A stretch of 64,000 bases of DNA, taken from Sarocladium kiliense. Its lineage: Eukaryota; Ascomycota; Sordariomycetes; Hypocreales; Sarocladiaceae. This document shows positions 23,795 to 35,045 of this stretch, piece by piece. The position numbers were made by a program, and so were the translations under genes. The notes under the pieces are model-generated. The model had not been told where the DNA came from, did no database searches, and saw only the letters and a list, made by a program, of their open reading frames with translations. The DNA is taken from contig JAUZTG010000029.1 in the NCBI GenBank assembly GCA_030734395.1, positions 6,572,001 to 6,636,000 of the forward strand, written 5' to 3'. The number at the start of each line of letters is the position of its first letter. The first letter of the stretch is position 1.

Positions 23795-24572
23795 ATTACA
23801 TCCACCTCCCGGTGACCCTAGTGCTGGCCCAGCTATCCTCCTTTCTCTCGTCTCAATTCTCTCGAGTCTCTTACTCTATCATCTCCTCGAGGTGCATACA
23901 TACATACCATCCCCCGTCCTCGTCTGCTTCTCTCATCTCTTCTCTTCTTCCATTGGACTGTACTGGACTGTACCAGCACCAGCACAGCACCAGCATCTTC
24001 GCTCTTTTGTCCTGCCCGCGTCCTCTTCTTCAGCCATTCATCCACCCATCTCTTACCCTCCACCTCCTTCTCATCGTCCTTCTGACACCCTGGTCCAGCA
24101 TCATCGTTAACCTTCTGGTCCTACTACTGCTTCACCCCTGTCACTGTGACACTCCTTCGCTCTGGCTTGCTGCAATCGTCTCTCCGTCCACGTCGTCGCT
24201 TGCGTCTAAGCTAGCTTCGACCTCGACTATCACCTCGATCCAGCCGTCCATCCATCCTTCTTCTGCATCTTGACATTTTCTGCCGTCTCCGGACCCGGCA
24301 CAGCCCTGCAGAAACCCAAAGACCCCTGGAAACTGGACCGGACCCCAATCCAACTCAATCCAATCCAACGCAACCCAGCTCCTACCAGCATCCAACCAAA
24401 CTTCCAGGAACTCAAAAAAAAAAAAATCACCACAAAGACACGCGTTGCAAGACAGCTTCCGACGCTCCGGTCTTGCTGCAGCTTCACCTCCGGGCCTCGT
24501 CTCCTTCAACTCCCGCAGATCCCATTACCACCGTCCCGCATCATCCCGCCTCCACTCACCCCAAGGCACACG

Positions 24573-24591
24573 CCCCCCCCCCCCCCCCCCC
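24573..24591. repeat. Poly-C run, 19 nt, followed by GGGG
   Basis: Nineteen consecutive C immediately followed by four G, in the C/T-rich leader region about 1 kb before the WOPR start codon. The longest homopolymer in the window; its length should be checked against raw reads. Confidence 0.9.
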
Positions 24592-25635
24592 GGGGCCTCA
24601 AACAAACTTTCTGGAATCCCCTTGAACTACTTGCGCCTTCGCCCTCACACGCACTGGACTCGACTTTACTCAAATCTCATTCATTCCCTCTGCATTGCAT
24701 CGGACGCGCCACACGCCGGTTCGCTTTTATTCTTTGGCTACTTTACTACTCTTGCTTCGGTGCCAATTCTTCAAGCTTGCGCATGCTCGCCAACCAACTC
24801 TATTTCAAAATCAAAAATCAAAACAACCAAAACTCGCAAGTCTTTTGCGCCATAAAGCTGGCGGCGGTGGCGGAGGGCGGGCAGCAAGAGCTCCCTAGCC
24901 AGTGGTATTCGTGGCATACTTGCTCTAGGCGACTCCATCCAGGCTCGACTCAACCGAACCTTCTGTCGACGATTCGGCATCTTCCACCCCATTTGACTCC
25001 TGTCAAACCCAAACCTTGACACAACAACACCCAACAACAAGCCAGCAATAGCTCCTGCCTTTCTGTTGGGTCCTTCTTGCCTCGCCTCATTTTCGGCTCA
25101 GCCTTGCAACAACTGGCTCTGATCATCCCCTGCGCCCTTCTCTGCTTGTCCAGTCAACATCACATTTGCCGCGCTCGGGACACACAGACTCGGCACTTAG
25201 ACGCGGCCACTCCGAGCCTCTGCCAAGCTTCCATTCGATCAGCAGTAAACAGACATTCAGCCTTATCACGCGGCGATTTAGCTTCATTACTTAGCGTGAG
25301 GTCTCCGATCTGAGAGGCTCCAGCAAGATCTGAGGAAGAGAGATTCAGGCTCTCTTCTGGGAACCCTTGAGCGTATATATACTCCGCTCCCCTGGCCTCC
25401 GAACCCTTCTTCCTCCGAAGCTTCCTTTGACAGACATTCTTCGCTGAAGTTTTGTGAGAACCTTCACGATCAACCTTGCCGGCTTCATCTTCTCGAGCAA
25501 TCCTGCACTCGACTGTCTGCTCGTTTGGCTTCCTCCTTGTCACGACTTTCTCGGTCTTATCTCCAAGTCCGAACCCAAACGCCTCTTCAGTAGAAGCTTT
25601 CTTCCTACACTCCCTTCCCAGAGCAATCTATCATC

Positions 25636-26540
25636 ATGGCTTCAAATCCGATAAACCCCCTGGTTCCGACGTACCAAGGCTACGTCAACAGCACCTTTGA
25701 TGCACTGCTGCTCTTCGAGGCGTGTCTCAACGGTCATTTGAACCATGTGCCGCGCCGTCCTCATGATCGTGAGAGGCAAGAACTCATCCAGAGCGGCAAT
25801 GTCTTCATCTACGAAGAACATGCATCGGGCATCAAGCGGTGGACAGATGGCATATCTTGGAGTCCGAGCCGCATCCTCGGAAACTTTCTCATCTACCGCG
25901 AACTCGACGAGCCTTTCCCTCCAGGCGAGAAGAAACGTGCCCTCAAGAAAGGCAAGCACTCCTCGGGTGGCATCACCAGACCAGATACTGCCACTCGCAC
26001 GGTTGCACAATTACCACCGGTCGGCATGCCTGTCCCTGCTGAGGAACATGAAGCCTTGAGCAAGATTCTCATTGGCTCTCTCGTGGATTCCTATAACTTC
26101 AAAACAGGCGGCCTTATCAAGAAGACCATTTCCGTCACAGTGAATGGTGTGCCGCACCATCTTGTCAGCTACTACTCCGTAGAGGACATTGTCAGCAATC
26201 GCCTTCCGCGTCCGTCCCAGGACAAATTCTTCCGGCAGATCATGCCCAGGTACGAACTCTTGCAAAAGCAGAACTTTCGCGCTAGTTTCGAGGAATTCAA
26301 CACCGCAGACGGCTTTCCCTACCACACCAGACTTGTTGGTACGGGACAGTTGCAAAATGGTGCGGTGGTACAGCCGAGCAACTCGGGATACCTCACAGCC
26401 TATAGCCGTACGTCCACAGGCGTATCCCAGCCTCCCCTCGCACATCCTCAGCCGACTGCGACCTATGGCTCTGGATTGTCAGGATACCTCGTGAACGGCG
26501 TCCAGACGCACCAGATGCCATCGCCACTACCGATGCACGC

Positions 26541-26573
<33 letters not shown>

Positions 26574-26889
26574 GCTATCACCACCGCAACACATCCCGCA
26601 ACATCACCAGATGGCGCAGCTGCCGTGGTCGTATCCACCGGCGAGCCAAGCCCCCTTACCAGGTTTCTTCAGCGCAGACACTCAAATGAATGTGCCCAAT
26701 GGCTATTTTGGTCAAGACGCTGAGGGCAGCGACGATATCAAGGGCGAGCCAATCGACCAGGATTCGTGGGTCATGCCCAATCCGACTGAGCCGAGCACAT
26801 GGCCGACTGCTCCACCTGGTCCTCCCAATGGAGGCCATCCAGGACACCCTGGGCACCATCCGTGGAATGGGCAACCGGGCTCCGGTTAG
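25636..26889 (+). CDS. WOPR-domain transcription factor (Wor1/Ryp1/Sge1 family)
   Basis: A single exon of 417 residues. WOPR proteins are fungal master regulators: Wor1 controls white-opaque switching, Ryp1 the temperature dimorphism of Histoplasma, and Sge1 effector expression in plant pathogens. WOPRa spans about residues 10-92: YQGYVNSTFDALLLFEAC, then GIKRWTDGISWSPSRILG and NFLIYREL. WOPRb spans about residues 135-215: SYNFKTGGLIKKTISV, with the conserved KKT that resembles a PKA site, then HHLVSYYSVEDI. The C-terminal half is disordered and rich in Pro, Gln and His, with ten consecutive Gln (26542-26571). A paralogous branch, Pac2/Gti1, shares the fold; the GIKRWTDG and C-terminal style favour the Wor1/Ryp1/Sge1 branch. 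The ATG at 25636 follows a long C/T-rich leader. Confidence 0.92.
26542..26571 (+). repeat. CAG repeat encoding ten glutamines
   Basis: Ten perfect CAG codons in the C-terminal half of the WOPR regulator. An uninterrupted triplet repeat inside a regulator is a likely source of length variation between strains. Confidence 0.95.
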
Positions 26890-27498
26890 CATCCGCGTCG
26901 TTCGCGCAGCGCTGTCCGCGATGAGCTCGGCTCTACGGAGTCCGAACAGTCCGATCTCGACCAGTAATGGCGAGAAGAATCAGACGTTGATCGCGGATTC
27001 CCACCTACATATGGCGAAGACTGAATTAGCACGGGGAGGCGTTGGGCGGAGTCAAAAGCAAGGGATCATTATTCTTGGGTTCAGTCATTAGGCGTTCTTG
27101 ACTTGGTGGGCGGAATACTACAGGCCGGCGCAGGCCAGCTGGTTGACAAACATCATTACTATACCCCTTTCGTAGTTCGGTAGCAAGACGATAACAGAGA
27201 AAAGGAATCAATCATGGGGAGGGGAATCAAACAGTCTGATGAGATGCAAGGCGTTCCAAGGTACGGAGATGGAGGTTGTTGAATAGTTTCCAGCAGCTTC
27301 ATTAATACAGGATAATTCTTATAACGGACTTATGCGAGTTGCGGAGTGGCTGGTTTCTCTGGAGGTCAATGGTGGATAAGCCGATAACGCTCTAAACCAA
27401 CGGAAGATCCCGCCTGTCTCCGAAGCCCAGCTAATTGACGGACGATCGATTACCTTGACGACAGTCGCCCAAGATTTCTGGAGGCTGGAGTGGCCGCG
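26890..27498. other. Intergenic between WOPR gene and cardiolipin synthase
   Basis: A 609 bp spacer: 3' UTR of the WOPR gene and promoter of the next gene. No other structure was recognised. Confidence 0.5.
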
Positions 27499-28624
27499 AT
27501 GCTGCTGCTGAGGCATTCCATGCCAATGGCAACCCGCATGCGGGCGGCGGCGACGACATCACGAATCTCTGGACAATGGAAAGCTCCACGAATGGTGTCG
27601 GTAGGATTGAGGCAGCCTGGCTGTGCTGGGAGTTTCTTCCAGACGTCGGCTTTTGTGAGGGAGAAGTGGAAAGACACGCAGAGGTAACGCAGGCTGTTGA
27701 CTTGGGACGGCTTGAGAGAGAGTGCTGACCTGAGTGAGCAGCTCCAAAATCGATACGACGACATCACCATCAACCAGCACCTCGACACCTACGAAAGCCA
27801 CCTCCAAATCCCCTCTCGCCGACCCAACCCTCCGCGAAGACATCTATACCGTGCCCAACTTCCTCACCTTCACGCGCCTCGTCGCTGCACCTTTCGTGGG
27901 CTACTTCATTCTCCAGGATAATCATGCGTGGGCCGTGGGACTGTTCGCGTACGCGGGGATCACGGATGCGCTGGATGGGTGGATTGCGAGACGGTGGAAT
28001 AGTAAGACGGTTGTGGGGACGGTGATTGATCCGATGGCGGATAAGGCGCTGATGACGATCTTGACGGTTTGTTTGGCTGTCAAGGGGGCTTTGCCTGGTA
28101 TGTATTCACTGTCCTTCTTTTATCTCTGGTGCCAAGGGAAGGGTGAGCAGAGGCTGACGTGCACTTGCTAATCAGTCTGGGTCGCGGGCATCATCCTCGG
28201 CCGGGACGTCGGTCTTGGTATCGCGGCGATATACTACCGCTGGATCTCGCTCCCCCCGCCAAAGACGTTTGCGCGGTACTGGGACTTCTCGCTGCCGTCG
28301 GCGGAGGTGCGGCCTACGACGATCAGCAAGTATAATACTGTGCTGCAGCTTATGCTTGTCGGGGCTACGACAGCGGCGCCGCTTGTGGCGGGGGATTTGA
28401 GCTCTGCGTTGACGATTATGCAGTAAGTTTTGTTTTGTCCTTGATTCGTTTTTGCCCACTGCTTGGTTGGGGGGGGGGCGGATGGAGTGGTGCTGGAGAT
28501 TGGCAGGATTTGGAGACTGACGTGTTGTAGGTATGTTGTTGCAGCGACTACGGTTTGGAGTGGTGCGAGCTATGTGTATAGCAAAGACGCGGTCAAGATC
28601 CTGAACCAGGCGAAGAAGCCATGA
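27499..28624 (+). CDS. CRD1: Cardiolipin synthase (CDP-alcohol phosphatidyltransferase)
   Basis: Exons 27499-27683, 27742-28097, 28176-28422 and 28531-28624 give 293 residues. The enzyme joins CDP-diacylglycerol and phosphatidylglycerol to make cardiolipin in the mitochondrial inner membrane. The first exon is an Arg/Ala/Ser-rich presequence without acidic residues (MLLLRHSMPMATRMRAAATT). After a Ser/Thr linker come YTVPNFLTFTRLVAAP and the full CDP-alcohol motif D(x)2DG(x)2AR(x)8G(x)3D(x)3D at residues 137-162, starting DALDGWIAR and ending VIDPMAD. Hydrophobic helices and a NQAKKP tail follow. The start is in exon 1: exon 2 has no suitable ATG before the conserved core, and joining at CAG-AG|C keeps the frame. 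A run of ten G lies in the last intron (about 28469-28478). The gene converges on MTO1. Confidence 0.88.
28469..28478. repeat. Poly-G run, 10 nt, in cardiolipin synthase intron 3
   Basis: Ten consecutive G in the last intron. Another intronic G/C homopolymer of the same kind as in TDP1. Confidence 0.85.
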
Positions 28625-28933
28625 GGGCAGGTATTGCATGTGTAGTATAACATGGCATGGAACGGAGACAGGCAATATTCGGTCAAAGGCATTAACGTGT
28701 AGAAATATGTAAAGTAATGGACATCATAGGACAGGATCAGGGAGTGTCCAGTGAATGGGGTTGATGACATAGTAAAGGAGTGGGAGAATCTCATGAGGCT
28801 GGAAGAGAAGCACGACAAGCAAAAGAGAAGCCCATGCATGGGCTGTCACTGTACATTCACCCCATTCTTGCATGGGTGCGATGCAGCCCAATCCCTGAAC
28901 GCCATCTATGCTCATATCATACATCTCTTCTTC
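28625..28933. other. Convergent intergenic cardiolipin synthase/MTO1
   Basis: A 309 bp spacer between two converging stops. Nothing else was seen. Confidence 0.5.
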
Positions 28934-31053
28934 TTACACAACAGACGTGACCTCATCCAAACTCCCCCTCCTCCTCACATACGCCAACAACCTCAATCTC
29001 CCCGCCGGTGTCACACCTTCGACCCTTCTCGCCTGCCCCAAACTCTCCGGCCTCGTCCTCTTCAAAACCTCCCTCTCCCCCATCGATAATCCCACGATGC
29101 TGTCATAATCCAAGTCCAGCGGCAGCCGGATATTCTCATCATCTGCGAACTTCCCCCGTTCGGCGGCTTGCATGCGAACGTACGGCGCGTAGACAGCTTC
29201 GATTTGTACCCGGTCGCGGATGCGTTTTGGGTAGCTGGTTACGGAGGGGATGGCGGGAGCGAGGACGGTTAGGTCCGGGATAGAGAGGGAGGAGAGGCGG
29301 AGGATGTCAACGCCTGTGCGGCGGCGGGGATCTTGTCTGGGATGGAAGCCGTGCGCGGCCCATTGGTTGTGGTTGAGTGATACGGATTCGAGGTCGTGTG
29401 TGAGTTGTGCGATCTGATCGCGCTCGTCGGTGAATGCTGACCAGCGTCTACTCGAGACAACACCCCATTCGTGACCCTTTGCAGTCAGCCTCGTATCTGC
29501 ATTGTCGGCACGAGCAGCCATGCGGAATTCGCTGCGGGAGGTGAACATTCGGTACGGTTCAGTCACGCCGCGCGTTACGAGGTCGTCGATCATGATGCCG
29601 ATGTACCCGTCTTCACGGGTGAGCGCGACGCCGTGTTTGCCGAGGGCGGCTCGTCCGGCATTGAGCCCCGCGATCACACCCTGGCCGGCAGCCTCTTCGT
29701 AGCCGGTCGTGCCGTTGATTTGCCCAGCGAGGAAGAGGCCTTGGATGGCTTTTGTTTCCAGTGTGGTTTTGAGGCCCCGGGGGTCGATGTAGTCGTATTC
29801 TACGCCGTAACCTGGGTCGAGCATTTTGACTTGTTCGAGGCCGGGGATAGTTCGGAGGAGCTGCTCCTGGGCTTCGGCGGGGATGGTCATTGATAGGCCG
29901 TTGGGGTAGATGATGTCGTTGTCGAAGCCTTCGGGTTCCAGCCAGACAATATGTCGGTCGCGGTGCGCGAAACGGATGACCTTCGATTCCAGGGATGGAC
30001 AGTATCGCGGTCCCTTGACGGTCTCTCGAATGTGAATGGTCTTGTCGAGGTTTTGGCGCACAATGTCGTGTGAAGCGGTGTTGGTATAGGTCATGGAGCA
30101 TGTAAGCTGATCCTTGACTGCGACCTCATCGTTGAGGTAGCTAAACGGCATGGGCGGCTCATCACCACGCTGGATCTCGAGAGGTTCGAAATTGATCGTG
30201 CGCTTGTCCAGTCGCGGTGGTGTTCCCGTCTTGAGTCTTCCAAGCTGGAACCCAGCATCCTTCAGCGACTTGCTCAATCCGAAGGTGGCCGCCTCTCCGA
30301 TTCTTCCAGCAGGCCATGCCTTCAACCCAATGTGTATCTCTCCACCCAAGAACGTCCCTGTCGTGATGATGACTTGGCTCGTCGGCATAACCTCCCCAGA
30401 CTCGAGGCGCACGCCTGTAATCTTGCTCTTTGATTCGCCATCGTTCGCTGCCGTCACGATATCCGACACACTGCCTAGTACAATCGAAAGATTCGGGTAC
30501 GTCTCGAGTTCTTGTCGCATGTGCTTCATGTAGAGCTTCCGGTCGATTTGCGCGCGAGGACCCTGTGAACAGATTAACTACACATCCTTGCGTCATGTCA
30601 TTGCAGTGTCCAAACTTACCCAGACCGCTGGGCCCTTCTTGCGATTTAGTAAATGGAACTGCACCCCGGCTTTGTCGATTATGCGGCCCGCCAGCCCATC
30701 AAGGGCGTCAATCTCGCGGATGATCGTTCCCTTTCCGATACCACCAAAGCTGGGGTTGCACGAGCACGTCCCGAGGTTATCGATCTTCGGAGTCACGAGA
30801 GCAGTGCGCGCACCACTTCTCGCCGCTGCGGCGCATGCTTCTGCGCCAGCATGTCCACCGCCAATGACGATGACATCGTAAGGTCTGGCGTCGCTAAGTC
30901 AGTTTCCGCGCCAGGGGCAAAGGGGATAGGGGTGCCACCGAAGAGCAGAGAGACGAACCTCGTTCCATCTGACACTGTTGCGAGCTGTCGACGGAGCAAC
31001 ATGCAGGCCCCTTGAGGCCTGTACGTCAATCTGGCCCGCTTAAAGGACCGCAT
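28934..31053 (-). CDS. MTO1: Mitochondrial tRNA U34 carboxymethylaminomethyl-modifying enzyme Mto1
   Basis: Exons 31053-30959, 30884-30620 and 30562-28934 give 662 residues, the family length. Mto1 (bacterial MnmG/GidA) works with the GTPase Mss1 to modify the wobble uridine of mitochondrial tRNAs, using FAD and a folate donor. The N-terminus is an Arg-rich presequence. The FAD fold follows: RPYDVIVIGGGHAGAEA (GGGHAG at 40-45). Then come NPSFGGIGKG, TTGTFLGG, VKGPRYCPSLESK (the family signature), LFLAGQINGTTGYEEAAGQG and the C-terminal helical domain with DYDSIVGLSMGEREVL. Starts at 31053 or 31002 are both in frame; I chose 31053 because it gives a better basic presequence. The exon 1 donor is GTTCGT. 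The gene is tandem with VPS45 on the same strand, 196 bp apart. Confidence 0.92.
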
Positions 31054-31249
31054 CTCGACACGATGTGTACTGTTGAGCGTGGAAGACGAGGCAAGATGTG
31101 ATGCCCAAAAAAGTAAGTGGGGAAGCGACACAAAAGATCGGATATGCTTCTAGCCGTGCTTTACGAATGATTCAAGGGTCAGGGTTGTATGCCAGTGAGG
31201 ATCATCAGTTTAGTTCTCCCACAAACACCAAAATAAATTCGCTCGCTAA

Positions 31250-33039
31250 TTATCTCCTTGCACGGGACTCAGGCCATGAAGAAACCGCGTCTTCTACTTC
31301 TTCCAGGAAAGTCGTGGCGTTGTGCACCGTCGTGCCACCCAGGACCACCCGGACACCAGGCGTGGTTGCGTTGATGCCCGCCACCATCTTCGCTTCCTCA
31401 TAAGTAGCACCACCAACCATGAACACGATGATGTCTTGCGGCTTGTCCTTCGTCGATCCACCTCCCTCGACGAAAGGGTACTGCTGATCTCTCAGACGGC
31501 CCTTGATCAGGTTCTGCAGCGTGCTTTCGAGAAGAGTGCTGTGTTGCGTGTAGACATTCTCGACGCCCTTGAGACCCTTGAAGCGGCCGGTCGCGCCTGA
31601 GAAAATGCCGCCATTCTCAAACAAATCGGAGATGCCACCCGGTGCCTGGGATGAATGTAGAGAGTTGTGATAAGTCAGGACATTTCGTACGGCATCAGCC
31701 TGCCGTGGTGGAACATTTCCAGCTGCCCCGAGAAGGTCGATCAGCATTGACACGGCATTTGAGGGATGCTTCTGATATCTCAGGGCATAGAGGGCAACCA
31801 GCCCAACTTTGCTTTCCGCGGTTACGCTGTGTGTCTGGAGGAGGTTCTGGATGTTCTGCAACAGGGTCAGCATGTTGCATCGTGATCGCCAGAGTCACTA
31901 CTTACCTTGAGGTCTTGGTTATGGTTATCATTGCAAGCGAGACTCTGTTCCAGTTCGCTCACTTCAAGAAGGTTCTCTGATCCAACTCGTCTGCTGAGTT
32001 CTGACACGAGAGTAACATGCTTGCTGACGTTGCCAGACAGCTTCCGGAATTCCGGGTAGTCCTCAATGAATCGCTTCATATCCGTGATAGACTCGATATT
32101 GGCGTTGCTCTTCGTCTTCGACTGATATTGCTCCACATAATCCTTGATGTTTCCACCAAGGTCACCGAAATTTAGATACATGTTCTTCTTGAAGAAAGGG
32201 TCCTGGTCTTGTGACAGGGCGATCTCCTTCAGTTCAGGTCGAATATCTGGGACGTTGCTGAGATCAACTCGACCGTTGTGAATTCCCAGAAGGTGGTGCA
32301 CCATAGCCTGATACGTCCACTGCGTGAGCAACGGAGTGACGGGGTCCTCCCTGCGATCGAGTATGAGCAGGATTGGGGGCGTATCTACCCTACGGAAGTC
32401 GAACAGCTGTTCTTCCTGGGTCATGAGGTACCGAACTTCTGACGCAAGCTTCTTCGTCAGAGGGCTGCTCTTTTCGTACCTGATCAGGGGTTTCTTCTTG
32501 AGCGAGAGCAGAACCGCGATAAGGCCCTCGGCGCATCGTTGCAAGGAGTCTGGATTCCAGGTGTCGGGGCTGCCAGCCCATAGCCTCTTTTGTGGTAATG
32601 AGACCTCGAGGGAAAATAGGTCCGGATTCACAACGGTATAGTCTGCGAAATGCTCTTGTACGACCTTGACCACCTCGTGATCATCTGCTTCTGCCAAGCG
32701 CTCAAGGGCAGACTTCTTGGCCACGTTTGTGAAGTAGAGATAGTACTCTCCATACTTGGGATCCCGCAACTCGTCTATGAGTAGCTGGATAGTTTCTGGG
32801 GATGGGCGCACAAGACACAGACAGCGAAGATGCCGCATCTTCTCCCGGGAAGCGTTGTCCAGTCTGTCGATGAGGTAGATCTCATGGTTGAGCAGGGACG
32901 ACTGGCTGACGGCAGTGGATATGATGGAGACAGTCTCGCGATCAAGCAGTAGAATCTTCATCTTTGCAGATGCGGTGTCTGTGCCAGATGGCATGACCAT
33001 CTTATTGATATAGCCGGTGATGGCTTGAGAGACGTCCAT
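31250..33039 (-). CDS. VPS45: Sec1/Munc18 protein Vps45
   Basis: Exons 33039-31906 and 31855-31250 give 579 residues, matching yeast Vps45. It is a soluble SM protein that binds the syntaxin Tlg2 (and Pep12) and enables SNARE assembly for transport from Golgi to endosome and vacuole. The start MDVSQAITGYINKMV and the strand MKILLLDRETVSIIS are typical. Later landmarks are LLILDRREDPVTPLLTQWTY, the SM family signature in domain 2/3a, YQAMVHHLLGI, DIIVFMVGGATYEEAK and GTTVHNATTFLEEV near the C-terminus, which match the Sec1 family. The single intron is only 50 nt. The gene is divergent from MMM1 (434 bp between start codons). Confidence 0.93.
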
Positions 33040-33473
33040 GATGGCGGTGGTGAGTGATCGATGGGGCCAGCTATGAGGTGAGCCGCGTGGGCCTTGTCAT
33101 GCCCCTTGATGAAGAGGAGGAGGATTCGATGCACCACTGCGCAAATATGTGTCTCTGAGACAAGCTTCGTCAAGGCGTCTCCACGATAATGGGAATAATG
33201 CGGTATGTTGCGCTGAACTGTCGTCGATAATAGGCGTGGTAGTGATGGAAGCTCTTTGGGGAACGTCACAGGGTGTCGCATTGGTACAGGTTGACCTGGA
33301 CCAAGCTCGCGACTCGTCCCCCGCTACATGCATAGACCATCACCACCCACGCGACGACTCACATCCATCATCGATCGACCCCTTGAGAAACTAGAGACAT
33401 CACCACTCCGATCTATCTACCGCAAAACATTTCGAAGTTTCAGCTATTCCTCACGAATTATGACATCGAGGTG
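33040..33473. other. Divergent promoter region VPS45/MMM1
   Basis: A compact 434 bp region between divergent start codons. It ends in a minimal uORF that abuts the MMM1 start. Confidence 0.55.
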
Positions 33474-33474
33474 A
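33460..33474 (+). promoter_or_regulatory. Minimal uORF overlapping MMM1 start codon
   Basis: ATG ACA TCG AGG TGA encodes a four-residue peptide. The last base of its stop is the first base of the MMM1 ATG (TGATG overlap). If the transcript starts upstream of 33460, ribosomes ending here could reinitiate directly. Transcription start is unknown. Confidence 0.55.
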
Positions 33475-34889
33475 TGACTAACAGTCTTGCTGGGTCATGG
33501 TCCTCCTCTTATTCATCGTCCGTCGCTGCCCTTGAACAGACGTCGACATTGCCGGACCCTCCTAAGCTGCCCGAAGCTGTCAGTATCCCTACAGAAATTA
33601 TGGCAGCCGAGACTTGCCCGACTAGGCCCGAGCCTGCGTGAGTATACTCATCATTCTGGACGAATAGGTCAAAAGCTGACGCTGCACGCAGACTGTCCTT
33701 CACACAAGGTCTCATCGTGGGGCAGCTGTCTGTTGTCCTGATCCTTGCTGCCTTCATCAAGTTCTTCATCTTCGGCGATCCGCCTTCTGCAGACGTTTCA
33801 GCATCTCTCAGAGCTACAGAGAGACGTTCAAGGACTCTGGCACATAAGCAGTCTCTTCTCAGCCTGCGCTCATCAGAAGGACGTCGCGGCGGTCAGACCC
33901 TGAACCGGAAGAAGTCGACAGTCCTCCGGAATGGCCCGACCATGACCATTAGCTCACTCTTGAGCAAAACGTACTACAACGTTGACAGCCACCAGCCGGA
34001 GAGTCTGGACTGGTTCAATGTCCTGGTTGCACAGACGATTGCTCAGGCACGCCATGATGCGCAGCATGACGACGCCATTCTTGACTCGCTCACAAAAGCG
34101 CTAAACGGCACCTCACGCCCGGATTTTGTGGATGAGATCCGTGTTACAGAGCTCAGTCTCGGTGAAGACTTCCCTATCTTTAGCAACTGCCGAGTCATCC
34201 CCGTCGACGAAGATGGCATCAGCCTAGGGAACGGGAAGAAGTTCGACCCCGCCACTGCTGCGAGAGATGGCACGCGTCTGCAGGCACGCATGGATGTGGA
34301 TCTGAGCGATATGCTCACCTTGGCCGTTGAGACGAAGCTTTTGCTTAACTACCCAAAGAGGCTGTCTGCCGTGCTACCCGTTGCCTTAGCGGTGTCGGTG
34401 GTGCGATTCAGCGGCACTTTATCTATCTCGTTTATCCCGAGCAATCCATCACAGTCAAGACCGACTATGATGACGTTCAACTTCCTTGACGACTACAGAC
34501 TCGACTTCTCCATCCGGAGCCTAGTAGGCAGTCGATCTCGTCTCCAAGACGTGCCAAAAATTGCACAGTTAGTTGAGGCACGGCTACACAGGTGGTTCGA
34601 CGAGCGAGCCGTAGAGCCACGCTTTCAGGAGATTGCATTACCAAGCATGTGGCCAAGGAAGAAGAATACCAGAGGACCTGACGACTCTGTACCAGAGGGT
34701 GTTGGATCCACAGGGCGGTTCAAGGGGAAGGACATTGCGAGGGAGCTGCGGGAAGAGGCGCGGAAGGAGGTGGCGGCGGAGAATGATGCTCGCGATCATG
34801 GATCATTGAGACATCGGAGACGAATGGTGGATGAGGATGAGTATTCGATGCCTGGGTCAATGCCGGGCATGACGATGGACCTTCGATAG
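33474..34889 (+). CDS. MMM1: ERMES subunit Mmm1
   Basis: Exons 33474-33637 and 33692-34889 give 453 residues. Mmm1 is the ER-anchored subunit of ERMES, the tether that links ER and mitochondria with Mdm10, Mdm12 and Mdm34 and carries phospholipids between them. A lumenal Ser/Thr-rich N-terminus precedes one membrane helix (about residues 60-82, SFTQGLIVGQLSVVLILAAF and on). The cytosolic SMP/TULIP lipid-binding domain follows: ESLDWFNVLVAQTIAQAR, then RVTELSLGEDFPIFSNCRVI, RFSGTLSISFIPSNP and NFLDDYRLDFSIRSLVGSRS. The C-terminal tail is charged and ends in a short Met/Pro repeat. The ATG at 33474 was chosen because exon 2 starts within the membrane helix region and lacks a start. It overlaps an upstream uORF stop. 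Confidence 0.94.
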
Positions 34890-35045
34890 AGACAGATGAA
34901 TGAGATTCCCACTCCAACCAAGAATCACGTTCGCGAAGCACACATATGGTGACTTTGTCTCCGTCTGCCGTTATACCTTGCAGTCATCGGCACCGTACAC
35001 AGGCTCCATGCAGTCAAGGATCGATGGTGGTTATTTCATTGAGGC

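Larger units (their letters stand above)
17833..25635. other. 7.8 kb gene-free control region upstream of WOPR gene
   Basis: No gene recognised on either strand despite several open frames of up to 230 codons, all of low complexity or without family resemblance. Composition changes along it: mixed sequence to about 22.6 kb, a purine-rich (G/A) block on the + strand at about 22.8-23.1 kb, then a C/T-rich tract from about 23.3 kb to the WOPR start. Short tandem repeats occur at about 21060-21110 (CAGGCAGA-like), 23580-23660 (CACCCAGCA-like) and 23771-23794 (TCACC), with 19 consecutive C at 24573-24591. Upstream regions of WOPR genes are often very long, so promoter elements, a long spliced or unspliced leader and possibly a noncoding RNA are expected. 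This is inference. Confidence 0.55.

Noticed and set aside
24270..25019. 249-codon + frame in the C/T-rich tract
   Set aside because: Pro/Ser/Leu/Thr-rich translation of a pyrimidine tract and crosses a 19 nt C run. Probably leader sequence of the WOPR gene.
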